The notes: generated from the sequence alone by a model not told the origin. Counted from the stretch's first letter, positions 1 through 8,617 are shown. The stretch: DNA of 39,703 nt from JBEHWX01 sp048498995 (GCA_048498995.1 JBEHWX010000055.1:1-39703); one strand, 5' to 3'. Translations and numbers: made by a program.

Positions 1-98
1 AGAAACCCTGGGCTGGAAGACACCGGCGCAAGCGTTTGCTGAAGCATACGCCAAGATTATGGCCCAGCAGGCTGTTGCACTAGCTCCTTGAGTCTACC
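1..98 (+). mobile_element. Right end of an IS30-like insertion sequence (partial)
   Basis: The window opens inside a transposase reading frame. Its last codons overlap a segment, roughly 72-97, that reads TGTTGCACT at its left and TCTACC at its right. Ends of IS30-family elements often carry a TGTTGCACT...CTACC-like terminal repeat overlapping the transposase stop codon, so the right boundary is placed near 97-98. The left end lies outside the window, so neither the inverted repeat nor a target duplication can be confirmed. Family assignment is from memory of the motif. Confidence 0.5.
2..91 (+). CDS. C-terminal fragment of a transposase, IS30-like (cut by window edge)
   Basis: Frame 2 is open from the window edge to a TGA at 89-91 and encodes 29 residues beginning ETLGWKTPAQAF. 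The string TLGWKTPA followed by a short helix is typical of the last residues of IS30-type DDE transposases, just after the catalytic core. Codons here (gaa, caa, gca, ttt) are much less GC-rich at third positions than the liv genes that follow, consistent with a mobile gene. The catalytic residues lie upstream of the window, so whether the enzyme is intact cannot be seen. The stop falls 38 nt before the livG start. Confidence 0.6.
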   Translation, partial: ETLGWKTPAQAFAEAYAKIMAQQAVALAP

Positions 99-116
99 AT
101 TCTGCATTCATATTTC
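88..116 (+). promoter_or_regulatory. Possible hybrid promoter across the IS end, facing livG
   Basis: TTGAGT at 88-93 lies 17 nt before TATTTC at 111-116. The first box is in the IS end and the second in the flanking DNA, and the ATG of livG is 13 nt downstream of the second box. Outward or hybrid promoters at IS ends are well known in general. The match here is only moderate, so this is a suggestion. Confidence 0.25.
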
Positions 117-129
117 TCAATTCTCTTCA

Positions 130-897
130 ATGTCTCTTCTCGAGCTGCGGAACGTGACGATGCGCTTCGGCGGGCTGACGGCCGTCTCGGCGTTGAGCGA
201 GTCGATCGAGGCCAATTCGCTCGTCGGCATCATCGGCCCGAACGGCGCCGGGAAGACGACCGTGTTCAACATGATCACGGGCGTCTACGAGCCGACCGAG
301 GGCTCGATCACGCTGGACGGAAAGAAGATCGCCGGACGGCGTCCGCACGAGATCGCCAAGCTCGGCATCGCGCGCACGTTCCAGAACATCCGGCTGTTCC
401 CCTCCCTCTCGGTGGCCGACAACGTCCGCGTCGGCTTCAACAACGGCGAGCGGACCGGGCTGTTGGGATCGATCCTGCAGCTCGGGGGCTATCAGAGCGA
501 GGAGCGGAAGTTCGACGAGGAGATCGACCGGCTGCTCGACACGTTCGGCCTGCTGGAGAAGCGCTCGGAGCTCGCCCGCAATCTGAGCTACGGCGATCAG
601 CGCCGCGTGGAGATCGTCCGCGCGCTCGGCACGAAGCCGAAGCTGCTCCTGCTCGATGAGCCGGCAGCCGGCATGAACCCGACCGAGAAGGCCGAGCTGA
701 TGAAGCTGATCCGCTATATCCGGGACACGTTCGGCCTGGCGGTGATTCTGATCGAGCACGACATGAAGGTGGTGATGGGAATCTGCGAGCGGATCAGCGT
801 GCTCGATTACGGCGTGAAGATCGCCAGCGGCACCCCGTCCGAGGTCAAGAGCGATCCGAAGGTGATCGAGGCCTATCTGGGAGAGTCGGCGCACTGA
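130..897 (+). CDS. livG: Branched-chain amino acid ABC transporter, ATP-binding protein LivG
   Basis: This 255-residue cytoplasmic ATPase would power uptake of leucine, isoleucine and valine (or related amino acids) with LivF and the LivHM permeases. Visible motifs are Walker A GPNGAGKT at 36-43, Q-loop Q85, an LSYGDQ signature at 152-157, Walker B LLLLDEP at 172-178 and H-loop H210. The signature reads LSYGDQ instead of LSGGQ, and the AAGMNPTE stretch follows Walker B; both are typical of LivG. The ATG at 130 is chosen because homology begins at MSLLELRN; an upstream TTG at 88 would add residues encoded by the IS end. No Shine-Dalgarno precedes the ATG. The permeases and binding protein are not in the window; they may lie beyond the IS element or elsewhere. 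Confidence 0.93.
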   Translation: MSLLELRNVTMRFGGLTAVSALSESIEANSLVGIIGPNGAGKTTVFNMITGVYEPTEGSITLDGKKIAGRRPHEIAKLGIARTFQNIRLFPSLSVADNVRVGFNNGERTGLLGSILQLGGYQSEERKFDEEIDRLLDTFGLLEKRSELARNLSYGDQRRVEIVRALGTKPKLLLLDEPAAGMNPTEKAELMKLIRYIRDTFGLAVILIEHDMKVVMGICERISVLDYGVKIASGTPSEVKSDPKVIEAYLGESAH

Positions 898-1021
898 GCG
901 CCACCACGAGCGCCGCGCCAGACGCGGCCGGCATCGCGAGCGAGAACGGAATTGAACGACGACGCATCGGCCGCCAGGCCGGGGGCGTCCCGATCCTGAC
1001 AACCGGGGACAGAGCCAGAGT

Positions 1022-1729
<708 letters not shown>

Positions 1730-1783
1730 CCGGCGGCGCGGGCGCTGGATGTCGACGGATGATGCTCCGTGCTCGCCATGCGC

Positions 1784-2416
1784 TCACTCCGTGAAATAGC
1801 TCCGGTACCAGTCCGATTCATGGTGATCGATTCCCTCCTCGATCGCCGCGGATGCCCCCATCACCTTCAGCTCGATCCATGAGAGTGTCCGCTCGTCCCG
1901 CTGGGAGAGCACCTTGATGCCGTCGCGGGCAAGCATGGCCGCGGCCACGCCCGGTCCCTTCCGGTATCTCCCCTCCATCCTGTTCCCATCGTGGATCACC
2001 TGCGATCCGCACGCCGCGCTGATGTCGAGCAGCAGCGCCAGCCGTGCCCGATGCATCCTGGCCCGGTCGAGCATCGCGCGCGCCGAGGCGATCATCATCT
2101 CGGTCCAGTCGGCGCCGCTTGCGGCCATGACCCTGGCGCGGCCGTCGAGCACGTCGAAGCCGTTGCCGCCGACGATATCGCTGAGCTCGCGCGGCGTGCC
2201 GAACGCATGATCCTCCGGACAGAACGACGCGGCCAGCACGTTTGGCCGCGCGAGAAGACGGCGGACGCGGTGATACGAACCACAATCGGAGCCGTCCCAT
2301 CCGCAGAGACGTCCGGTAAGGCAGCCACTGACGATGACCCGGAGCGGCTCGGCCTCGGTCGGCTCCGGGAGGGATTCGATCTCTTCGCGTGTCGGAAGCG
2401 TGTCAGGACGTTGCAT
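1784..2416 (-). CDS. DUF523 family protein
   Basis: The 210-residue product belongs to DUF523, a widespread family of unknown function. The diagnostic N-terminal block is VSGCLTGRLCGWDGSD, with C32 and C38. Further family blocks are FCPEDHAFGTPRE, a segment ending DISAACGSQ, and GPGVAAAML. The cysteines suggest metal or cofactor binding, but this is not shown. The ATG at 2416 is chosen over one farther upstream because GGAGGAG sits about 7 nt before it and the upstream residues look like read-through. The 25-30 residues before the first motif are an acidic, proline-rich extension. It converges on livF (54 nt apart) and diverges from the glycosyltransferase. Confidence 0.85.
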   Translation of the reverse strand: MQRPDTLPTREEIESLPEPTEAEPLRVIVSGCLTGRLCGWDGSDCGSYHRVRRLLARPNVLAASFCPEDHAFGTPRELSDIVGGNGFDVLDGRARVMAASGADWTEMMIASARAMLDRARMHRARLALLLDISAACGSQVIHDGNRMEGRYRKGPGVAAAMLARDGIKVLSQRDERTLSWIELKVMGASAAIEEGIDHHESDWYRSYFTE

Positions 2417-2594
2417 GGCGATGCTCCTCCATCGGTGAATCCGCGAGGTGTTGGTCGGGGGGCAGGACAATATCGCGGATCGGGCGAAGATTGACATGCC
2501 TCATCGCCCCGCGAAGCCTCGGGACTCGTGCGAGCGCGCGCCCGACCTCCAGGATACCGAGGTCTTCGCGGTGAGATCGGAGCGCCGGACGCCT

Positions 2595-2612
2595 CTACCA
2601 TGGTAGATTGCG
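2595..2612 (+). promoter_or_regulatory. 12-bp palindrome fused to a -7-like element upstream of the glycosyltransferase
   Basis: CTACCATGGTAG (2595-2606) is a perfect 12-bp palindrome. Its last bases begin TAGATTGCG (2604-2612), which resembles the -7 elements before mlaD and tRNA-Ser in this window. It lies in the 289-nt divergent region between the DUF523 gene and the glycosyltransferase, about 95 nt before the chosen start. No convincing upstream -33 element is seen. A repressor site overlapping a promoter is a reasonable guess, not a demonstration. Confidence 0.3.
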
Positions 2613-2705
2613 CCCGGACGGCGGCGCATGCGTGTCGCCCGGCGCATGGCAATCAACGGAGTCTCGATCGTGATCTCGCCCACGGATCTCCAGGAACAGC
2701 GACCG

Positions 2706-3431
2706 ATGTCATCATCCCACATCCTCAAGCTCAAGGCCGGGCGACGCGTCGCGGTGGTGATGCCCGCGTTCAACGAGGAGGAGTCGATCGGACGGGTGAT
2801 CGGGGATATCCCGGAAGGACTGGTCGACGAGGTGATCGTGGTGGACAACCGCTCCACCGATCGGACCGCGGAGGTGGCACGCGAGGCCGGCGCCACCGTG
2901 CTCTTCGAGGGACGCCGCGGCTACGGCTCCGCCTGTCTGAAGGGAGTTGCGCACGCGCTGGACGGAGGCTTCGATATCGTGGTCTTTCTCGACGCCGACT
3001 ACTCCGACCATCCCGAGGAGATGCCGCTGCTGGTCGAGAAGATCACGCGCGACGGCTGCCAACTGGTGATAGGCTCGCGCACGCTCGGCAACGCCGATCG
3101 CGGCGCGCTGCTGCCGCAGGCGCGCTTCGGCAACATGCTCGCCACCGCCTTGATCCGCCTCTTCTTCGGCGTCCGCTACACCGACCTCGGACCGTTCCGC
3201 GCCATCACGGCCGACGCGCTCCGGCGGATCGCAATGGTCGACACCAATTACGGCTGGACGGTGGAGATGCAGGTGAAGGCGGCGCGCGTGGGGCTACGGG
3301 TGGCCGAGGTGCCGGTCAGCTACCGGAAGCGGATCGGCGTCTCGAAGATCACCGGAACGGTGAAGGGAACGATTCACGCCGGCTGGAAGATCCTGATCAC
3401 GATCGGGCGCTATGTGCTCGACGGGCTGTGA
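2706..3431 (+). CDS. Family 2 glycosyltransferase (dolichyl-phosphate sugar synthase-like)
   Basis: This 241-residue GT-A fold enzyme would transfer a sugar from a nucleotide sugar to a lipid or envelope acceptor. The family start VAVVMPAFNEEESIG is at about 15-29, VVDNRSTDRT at 45-54 and the metal-binding DAD at 96-98 (FLDADYSDHP). IGSRTLG and the TDLGPFRAI segment are also typical of this subgroup. There is no obvious C-terminal membrane anchor, so it is probably cytoplasmic or peripheral. In-frame ATGs exist at 2628 and 2646. The one at 2706 is preferred because AGGA lies 10 nt before it and the extra N-terminal residues look unrelated to the fold. The acceptor cannot be told from the neighbours, which are unrelated. 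Confidence 0.85.
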   Translation: MSSSHILKLKAGRRVAVVMPAFNEEESIGRVIGDIPEGLVDEVIVVDNRSTDRTAEVAREAGATVLFEGRRGYGSACLKGVAHALDGGFDIVVFLDADYSDHPEEMPLLVEKITRDGCQLVIGSRTLGNADRGALLPQARFGNMLATALIRLFFGVRYTDLGPFRAITADALRRIAMVDTNYGWTVEMQVKAARVGLRVAEVPVSYRKRIGVSKITGTVKGTIHAGWKILITIGRYVLDGL

Positions 3432-3469
3432 CGCGGCGATCATGCGCGGCATGATGGATTGGGGAGATA

Positions 3470-3845
3470 CGGGTCGCGGGGGCCATCCGCGGTGCAATCG
3501 AATGGGGCACGGGCAACCGGCATGATTGCACGGGTCGCGGGGCCATCCGCGGTGCGATCGATTGGGGTATGGGCAACCGGCATGAATGCACCCGGCTAAA
3601 GCCGGGTGCTATGGAACACGGGTCATGGGGGCCATCCGTGGCGCGAACCATTGGGGCACGGGCAACGGGCATGAATGCACCCGGCTAAAGCCGGGTGCTA
3701 TGGAGAACACGGGTCGCGGGGGCCATCCGCGGCGTGATCGATTGCGCACGGGCAACCGGCATGAATGCACCCGGCTAATGCCGGGTGCAATGGAGAACAC
3801 GGGTCGCGGGGCTATTCACGGCGTGATCGAATGGGGCGCGGGTCA
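3470..3845. repeat. Composite tandem repeat of 60 and about 90 nt with an optional hairpin cassette
   Basis: The block beginning GGCCATCCGCGG recurs at 3481, 3541, 3630, 3721 and, degenerate, at about 3810, giving steps of 60, 89, 91 and 89 nt. The short unit lacks an insert of about 30 nt that the long units carry. That insert contains a perfect 9-bp stem with a 4-nt loop, GCACCCGGC-taaa-GCCGGGTGC, at 3588-3609, 3677-3698 and 3767-3788. Short open frames on both strands here follow the repeat and are not credible genes. Confidence 0.85.
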
Positions 3846-4046
3846 CAACCCATGCGTGCCACACGTTCAGACCGGGATCCGAGGGGGTGCCCGCGGCGGC
3901 GGAACAGGGCCACGCGGCTCTTGAGCGCAGGATCGCCTGCGTTGAACATGCGATCACGAAGACCCGGCCGAAGCCATGTGCGACCGCACGCCGACCAGGC
4001 ATTTCGCGCGCGGCATGATCGCGGGAACCTCCGCGACGCCCTCAAT

Positions 4047-4214
4047 GATGGCGGCCTCCGGCGATAACGGCCCTCGGCGATAACGGCCCTCGGCGATAAC
4101 GGCCCTCGGCGATAACGGCCCTCGGCGATAACGGCCCTCGGCGATAACGGCCCTCGAAGATGCTGGCCCTCGGTGATGGCGGCTCTCAGCAATGACGGCC
4201 CTCGATGATGACGG
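4047..4214. repeat. 16-bp tandem repeat array, about 10.5 copies
   Basis: The unit GATAACGGCCCTCGGC starts at 4063, 4079, 4095, 4111, 4127 and 4143. The first five copies are perfect and the sixth differs in its last two bases. Degenerate 16-nt copies flank them at 4047, 4159, 4175, 4191 and 4207. The perfect core with decayed edges is the usual look of a slippage-driven minisatellite. The period is not a multiple of three and no ribosome-binding site is seen, so the minus-strand open frame across it is an artefact. Confidence 0.9.
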
Positions 4215-4609
4215 ACGCAATTCCATCACCTCCCAGTAGCACGCTCCCCTTCAATGGCTCAGCGCGGGTGCTGTCAGCATTCCCCATCGGCGGCGGGGTA
4301 TTGCGGCCGAACATCGCAGATCGACCAGGGTCGGATTGCAATAACGGAATTAGAACTCAGATCACGTATCGGTGGCGTCGGCGAGGAGATCACGTGTGTA
4401 CCGTGCCGGGTCGGAAATTCAGCGGGTCGACTCGGCGTGCCCCATGATGCGCCAACGCATACTCGACACCGAACTACGATGCCTATCCGGCATGTCGGAG
4501 ATCGGACGTATCGTTGCGGAGCGGCCCGGAACAAGCGATGCCGCGCACTCCCCCTCCGGCGTGCGCGGCATCAATATCGGTACGAAGGGTCGCTCCCCTC
4601 CGTGGCCGA
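4215..4609. other. Non-coding stretch between the 16-bp array and the di-heme gene
   Basis: These 395 nt hold no reading frame with recognisable content. The only structure noticed is the 12-bp hairpin at 4537-4572. Base composition is somewhat less GC-rich around 4330-4380. Confidence 0.6.
4537..4572 (-). terminator. Perfect 12-bp hairpin downstream of the di-heme oxidoreductase gene
   Basis: GATGCCGCGCAC (4537-4548) and GTGCGCGGCATC (4561-4572) are exact reverse complements around a 12-nt loop. The hairpin begins 38 nt beyond the minus-strand stop codon at 4610. No T-run follows on the minus strand, so it may act as a Rho-assisted terminator or as a 3' stabiliser. Confidence 0.5.
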
Positions 4610-6001
4610 TCAGAGCGATTCGAGAAACTTCACCAACGCATTCCGATCGTCGGTCGAAAGCTTCTTCACGTTCTCCCGAGCGCGCTCGGCCTCGCCTCCA
4701 TGCCAGAGCACCGCCTCAAGCAGCGTTCGCGCGCGGCCGTCGTGCAGGAAGTTCGCGTGGCCGTTGATCAACGACGTCAGCCCGATCCCCCAGAGCGGCG
4801 GCGTGCGCCACTCGCGGCCGCTCGCCAGATAATCCGGACGGCCGTCGGCAAGATCCTCTCCCATGTCGTGCAGCAGCAGATCGGTATACGGACGTATCGT
4901 CTGCCCCGCCAGCTCCGGCAGGATGCCCGAGGAGGTCGTCAAGCTCGCCGTGTGGCAGCCGGTGCAGCCTGCCTCGCGGAACACCGTCTCGCCACGCTTC
5001 ACCGCCGCGTCGGTCAGGTGTCGACGAGCCGGCACGCCGAGCGTGCGGACGTAATGCACCGTCGCGTCCAGCGTCGCGTCGTCGACATCCGGCGTCGCCT
5101 CGTCCGGTCCGGCCTGCGTCTGTCCGTGGCAGGCCTCGACGCTGAAGAGGGAGCTGGTCACTCCCATGTCCTCGTTGTAGGCGCCGGCGGTCTGCGCCAC
5201 CAGATCGGGAGCGCCCGCCTTCCAGCCGAAGCGTCCAAGCGTCTGCCGTCCGGCGCGAGGATCCCAGACCCGGTTGGGCCGGCCGCTGATGCCGTCGCCG
5301 TCACGGTCCGACTCGTCGGCCAGCGCGAGTATGGCGCTCTCGGGCACCGCCTCGAGCAGGCCGAGTCCGAAGACCGGCGGAGCCACGCGGGGGGAGAGCA
5401 TCATCCCGGCCGGCACCGGCTTGTAGGACCAGACGATCTGGTAGGTCGGCTTCCGGAGGGAGTAGCTCGATCCGTCGGCGAACGTTCCGGTCACATCCTG
5501 ATAGGTGATCGCCACGCGCCCCTCGGCGTCGGTCCCCACCACGGCGCGATCCTGGAGCTGTCCGCCGAATCCCGGCGCCGGCAGCGGCCCGCCGTTCGGC
5601 CCGACTCCGGGCACGCTGATCCTGAAGAGCATCGAGCTCATCCCCTCATCCCCCACCGGGGGACGTCCGCGGCCATCGCGCGGATGGCAGCCGATACAGG
5701 AGGTGTTGTTGTAGACCGGCCCGAGTCCGGCGTTCACCATGGCCGGCCGCGTGACGAAGGTGGCCTCGAAGGCCAGATCGCCGACGATGTGCTTGCTCAG
5801 CGACGCGCCGCTCAGGTTCGGCGCCGGCAGCGAGTAGGCGCGGCTGGTGGCGTCGAAGACCGTGGTGGCGCCGCCGGAGCGGGCCAGATCGTCGCTCGGC
5901 TGCGGCTCCGGCTCGCTCACCGACTCGGAACAGCCGGAAGCGATCGCGGCGGCCACCAGGACCGGCGCGATCGCCAGGAAAAATCTCGTGTAGCTCTTCA
6001 T
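4610..6001 (-). CDS. Di-heme oxidoreductase family lipoprotein (DHOR/DUF1111)
   Basis: The 463-residue product is a cytochrome-c-type protein of the di-heme oxidoreductase family, related at a distance to MauG-type peroxidases. It has a signal peptide with lipobox AIASGC (C24), two heme-binding sites CIGCH (102-106) and CTGCH (346-350), and an acidic DRDGDGISG loop at about 232-240 typical of the family. It should sit on the outer or periplasmic membrane face. Start MKSYTRFF at 6001 is preferred; an ATG 9 nt upstream is also possible. It is last in a minus-strand cluster after the imelysin gene (about 94 nt gap) and the porin. DHOR genes are often found beside imelysin genes in iron-regulated loci. 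The substrate is unknown. Confidence 0.88.
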   Translation of the reverse strand: MKSYTRFFLAIAPVLVAAAIASGCSESVSEPEPQPSDDLARSGGATTVFDATSRAYSLPAPNLSGASLSKHIVGDLAFEATFVTRPAMVNAGLGPVYNNTSCIGCHPRDGRGRPPVGDEGMSSMLFRISVPGVGPNGGPLPAPGFGGQLQDRAVVGTDAEGRVAITYQDVTGTFADGSSYSLRKPTYQIVWSYKPVPAGMMLSPRVAPPVFGLGLLEAVPESAILALADESDRDGDGISGRPNRVWDPRAGRQTLGRFGWKAGAPDLVAQTAGAYNEDMGVTSSLFSVEACHGQTQAGPDEATPDVDDATLDATVHYVRTLGVPARRHLTDAAVKRGETVFREAGCTGCHTASLTTSSGILPELAGQTIRPYTDLLLHDMGEDLADGRPDYLASGREWRTPPLWGIGLTSLINGHANFLHDGRARTLLEAVLWHGGEAERARENVKKLSTDDRNALVKFLESL

Positions 6002-6058
6002 CGCATGCATGGCTCAGTTGTTCGATTCCGTGGGCGCATCGGAAAGCGGAATGCGAAC

Positions 6059-6084
6059 GGGCGCCTCGCTGGCGCGGGGCGCCC
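6059..6084 (-). other. Hairpin between imelysin and di-heme genes
   Basis: GGGCGCC (6059-6065) and GGCGCCC (6078-6084) form a perfect 7-bp stem with a 12-nt loop in the gap between the two minus-strand genes. It lies 11 nt after the imelysin stop. Without a T-run it could be an attenuator or an mRNA stabiliser setting different amounts of the two proteins. Confidence 0.4.
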
Positions 6085-6095
6085 GGGAATGCTCG

Positions 6096-7190
6096 TCAGT
6101 CGGCGAGCACGACGGGAAGCACATCGGACTCGAGCGTGTGCTGCAGTTTCCTGACGGCCTCCTGCGCGGCCTCCACCTTCGACCGGTTGTTCGTGATCGC
6201 CTCGCCGAATGTCGGCGTCATCTCACCGATCGCGGCTATCGCGCCGTCGATCTCCTGCTTCACGCGGGTGTCGAGGGTCGGGTTCTTGGCGCTGACCAGC
6301 GCGGAGAGTCCGACCCCCTCGGTCCCGGCATATCCGCCGAGGTAGAGATTCCGGATGCTCCGGATGTTGTCCTGGAAGTCGGCGTTCGAGTTGTTGCTGA
6401 ACTGCGACTCCTCGAGCGTGCGATCCTGCTGCGAGTAGGGATCGTTGATCTTGCCGTTGGCCACCTCGTCGGCAATGGCCGCCATGCCGGAGACGAGCTC
6501 CTGCAGCGCGTCCTTGCGGGAGAGGTAGATGCTGCCGGACCCGCCGGCGTTCACGATGTTGGCCACGAAGTTGTCGCCGGCCGGCTCCCAGGAGCGGCGA
6601 AGCTCCGCGGTCGCTCCCTTGAAGCTCTGCGTCACCGCCTGGAGATATTCCAGCTCGCGCGAGGTCAGCTCCGAGGCGGCCTTCACGCCGGTTTTGCCGA
6701 AGAGGAGATACTCGATCGTGTGGAAGCCCTTGAGCGTTCCCTCCAGCCCGTCGATATACTCCTTGGTGAGCGTGGCGCTGCTGGCGAGCACGGCGTCCAG
6801 GTCGACGTAATTGACCGGCCAGCTGTCGATGCCCGGATCGATGCCCTTGGTATCCACCGGACCGAAGAGGAACGCCTCGCTCTGCTCCCAGGGGCGGCGC
6901 GCCGCGCGCCAGGCCGCTCGGGCGCTCTCGAGGGTGGCCGGCGTGGTCGAGGCACGAAGCGCCACCACGGCATCGGCCAGAAGCCCCGCCTTGGCGTCGA
7001 GATCGACGTAAGTGGCAAGGATCACGTCGTTGCCGGCCGTCTTCAGCGCCTTGGACGCCGTCGAAACCGTGTCGGTCGGAGGAGGAGTCGTGACCGGAGT
7101 GTCCTTGCAGGCGCCGGCGAAGAGGGACGCCGAGACGGCGGCGGCAAGAAGCGCCGCGCGAAGAATGCTGCTGGTATGCGTGGCTCGCAT
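6096..7190 (-). CDS. Imelysin-like lipoprotein (iron-regulated, IrpA/ICMP type)
   Basis: This 364-residue predicted lipoprotein has lipobox LFAGAC (C28) followed by a Thr/Pro linker. The rest is an imelysin domain with the family GxHxxE motif, GFHTIEY, at H157 and E160, and the WPVNYVDLD stretch near 124-132. Imelysin proteins are helical bundles related to EfeO; members are iron-regulated and thought to bind iron or heme, and peptidase activity has been claimed for some. It sits between a porin and a di-heme oxidoreductase on the same strand, which supports a role in metal acquisition at the surface. The gap to the porin stop is 82 nt. No Fur box was recognised by eye. Confidence 0.85.
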   Translation of the reverse strand: MRATHTSSILRAALLAAAVSASLFAGACKDTPVTTPPPTDTVSTASKALKTAGNDVILATYVDLDAKAGLLADAVVALRASTTPATLESARAAWRAARRPWEQSEAFLFGPVDTKGIDPGIDSWPVNYVDLDAVLASSATLTKEYIDGLEGTLKGFHTIEYLLFGKTGVKAASELTSRELEYLQAVTQSFKGATAELRRSWEPAGDNFVANIVNAGGSGSIYLSRKDALQELVSGMAAIADEVANGKINDPYSQQDRTLEESQFSNNSNADFQDNIRSIRNLYLGGYAGTEGVGLSALVSAKNPTLDTRVKQEIDGAIAAIGEMTPTFGEAITNNRSKVEAAQEAVRKLQHTLESDVLPVVLAD

Positions 7191-7272
7191 GAATCTATCC
7201 TCGGATTCGATGTATGAACGAAGTCGTCGTCACGGCCGCGTCGTCGCGATGTCGACGCCGCGCGGGCCGGTC

Positions 7273-8556
7273 TCAGAACTCGATGCCCATGCCGAGCGAG
7301 AACGTGTTCTCGTGGTTGTCGTTCGGGATGCCGAGCGCGCGGAGCGAGTAGTCGGCCTTGGCGATGAAGCCCTTGACCGGACGGTAGTTGAGACCGGCGG
7401 TGATCGCCTTGCGCTCCCAACGGGGGTTGTCGAAGATTCCCTCCGGAACCTCGAACATGCTGTCGTAATAGTCGTAGCGGCCGAACACCTCGAGTCGCGG
7501 CGCGAAGCCGGAGGAATCCGGCGCGAAGGAGCCGAACGAGAAGAGGTCGTAGCCGGCCTCGACGTAGGCGCCGAGCGCGGCGCTGGCCACCGGCGAGCGC
7601 TTAACGTTCAGGTTGTTGGAAAGATTTCTGTTGGCGCGGGAGACCTCGGCGGCGTTCTGCAGCTGGCCGTAGAGCACCAGGCCGCGCACGGTGAGCGGTC
7701 CGGCCTCGAGCTCCGCGTGGAAGTCGCCGATGGAGACCGTTGCCGGCACGGTCATGTCCGGCTTCGGGCGGTTGTCGGCGCTGTTGCCGATGTAGCCGCT
7801 GAGGCCGAGCTCCAGATCCTCGATCGGCTTCCAGTCCACCCGGGCGGCCACCGCGAGGTTCTCGGCGTTGACCATCTCGAAGCGTCCCTGATGTCCGAGC
7901 GCGATCCAGGTGGAGGAGCTGAAGCCGGTGGCGTCCAGGCCGTTGATCACCATCAGCTGATAATCGACGGGGCCGGCCTCGCCGAAGATCTGCACGCCGG
8001 TCTCATGCCAGGTGGCCGGCACAAGGCTGGTCTCCGACTCCGAGCGCGTGACGGTGAAGTACTCGGTCGGCTCGTAATCCTGGTTGGTGCGGCCGACCGG
8101 CACATAGAAGTGGCCGACGCGGAAATTCATCCAGGGCTTCCAGTCGATCACCGCGGCGAGCTTCTCGATCACCACCTCGCCCCCCTTCTCCACCTCCTGC
8201 TCGTATTCGCCGAACTCCTCGAACTTGTCGAACTCCATCGACGAGCCGGTGCCGCCGTGCTCGAACTCGATCTCCGCCTCGATCTTGATCTTGTCGCTCA
8301 GCTTGAACGTCGGCTCGATCGCCACCCGCTCGATATCCACCGCGGCGCGACGCTGCGGATCGGTCTGCCAGTCGAACTTGTGGTAGTTGATGATCGCGTA
8401 CCCCTCGAGCTCGAACCGGTCGAGCTGCGCGTGGGCCGGAGCGGCAAGCACGAGCGGGAGGGCGATTGCCGCCAGGGAGCGGACTACGTTGAACCGACGC
8501 TTCGGAGGCGTGATCTTCATCGGAAGGTTGATTGTCTTCAGGGGGATGCGACGCAT
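7273..8556 (-). CDS. Outer-membrane beta-barrel porin (phosphate-selective porin O/P-like)
   Basis: The 427-residue protein has a signal peptide ending AHA-Q (about residue 43), then alternating strands and a C-terminal GMGIEF with the terminal phenylalanine expected of outer-membrane barrels. The string WMNFRVGHFYVPVGRTNQD resembles the PorP/OprO type, in which a conserved arginine-containing strand is followed by PxG. An acidic, glutamate-rich region lies at about 100-130. The first ATG at 8556 is used; one at 8520 would give a more compact signal peptide. It leads a cluster with the imelysin and di-heme genes and has the clearest promoter in the window. The solute is not known; an iron- or anion-related role is inferred from the neighbours. 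Confidence 0.8.
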   Translation of the reverse strand: MRRIPLKTINLPMKITPPKRRFNVVRSLAAIALPLVLAAPAHAQLDRFELEGYAIINYHKFDWQTDPQRRAAVDIERVAIEPTFKLSDKIKIEAEIEFEHGGTGSSMEFDKFEEFGEYEQEVEKGGEVVIEKLAAVIDWKPWMNFRVGHFYVPVGRTNQDYEPTEYFTVTRSESETSLVPATWHETGVQIFGEAGPVDYQLMVINGLDATGFSSSTWIALGHQGRFEMVNAENLAVAARVDWKPIEDLELGLSGYIGNSADNRPKPDMTVPATVSIGDFHAELEAGPLTVRGLVLYGQLQNAAEVSRANRNLSNNLNVKRSPVASAALGAYVEAGYDLFSFGSFAPDSSGFAPRLEVFGRYDYYDSMFEVPEGIFDNPRWERKAITAGLNYRPVKGFIAKADYSLRALGIPNDNHENTFSLGMGIEF

Positions 8557-8584
8557 GATGACTCTCGCCTTGCGTCGCGAGCCG

Positions 8585-8617
8585 CAAAGTTAGATCCATA
8601 CTTGGATTGCGTCCAAA
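8585..8617 (-). promoter_or_regulatory. Bacteroidota-type promoter of the porin cluster
   Basis: On the minus strand TTTG (8614-8617) is followed after 21 nt by TAACTTTG (8585-8592), matching the Bacteroidota consensus TTTG-N17-23-TAnnTTTG. It ends 28 nt before the porin ATG, giving a short leader. An AT-rich run flanks the upstream box. Confidence 0.7.

Noticed and set aside
88..129. TTG-started extension of livG
   Set aside because: Its codons lie in the IS end and flanking repeat; the family N terminus begins at 130.
3470..4214. CRISPR array
   Set aside because: Units are contiguous or nearly so with no unique spacers, and no cas genes are in the window.
3954..4229. Minus-strand open frames with repeated AVIAEGRYRRGPLSP peptides
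   Set aside because: Product of a 16-bp repeat read in three frames; not a conserved protein.
4514..6154. Plus-strand open frame opposite the di-heme gene
   Set aside because: Arg-rich with no motifs. The minus strand shows two CxxCH sites and a lipobox.
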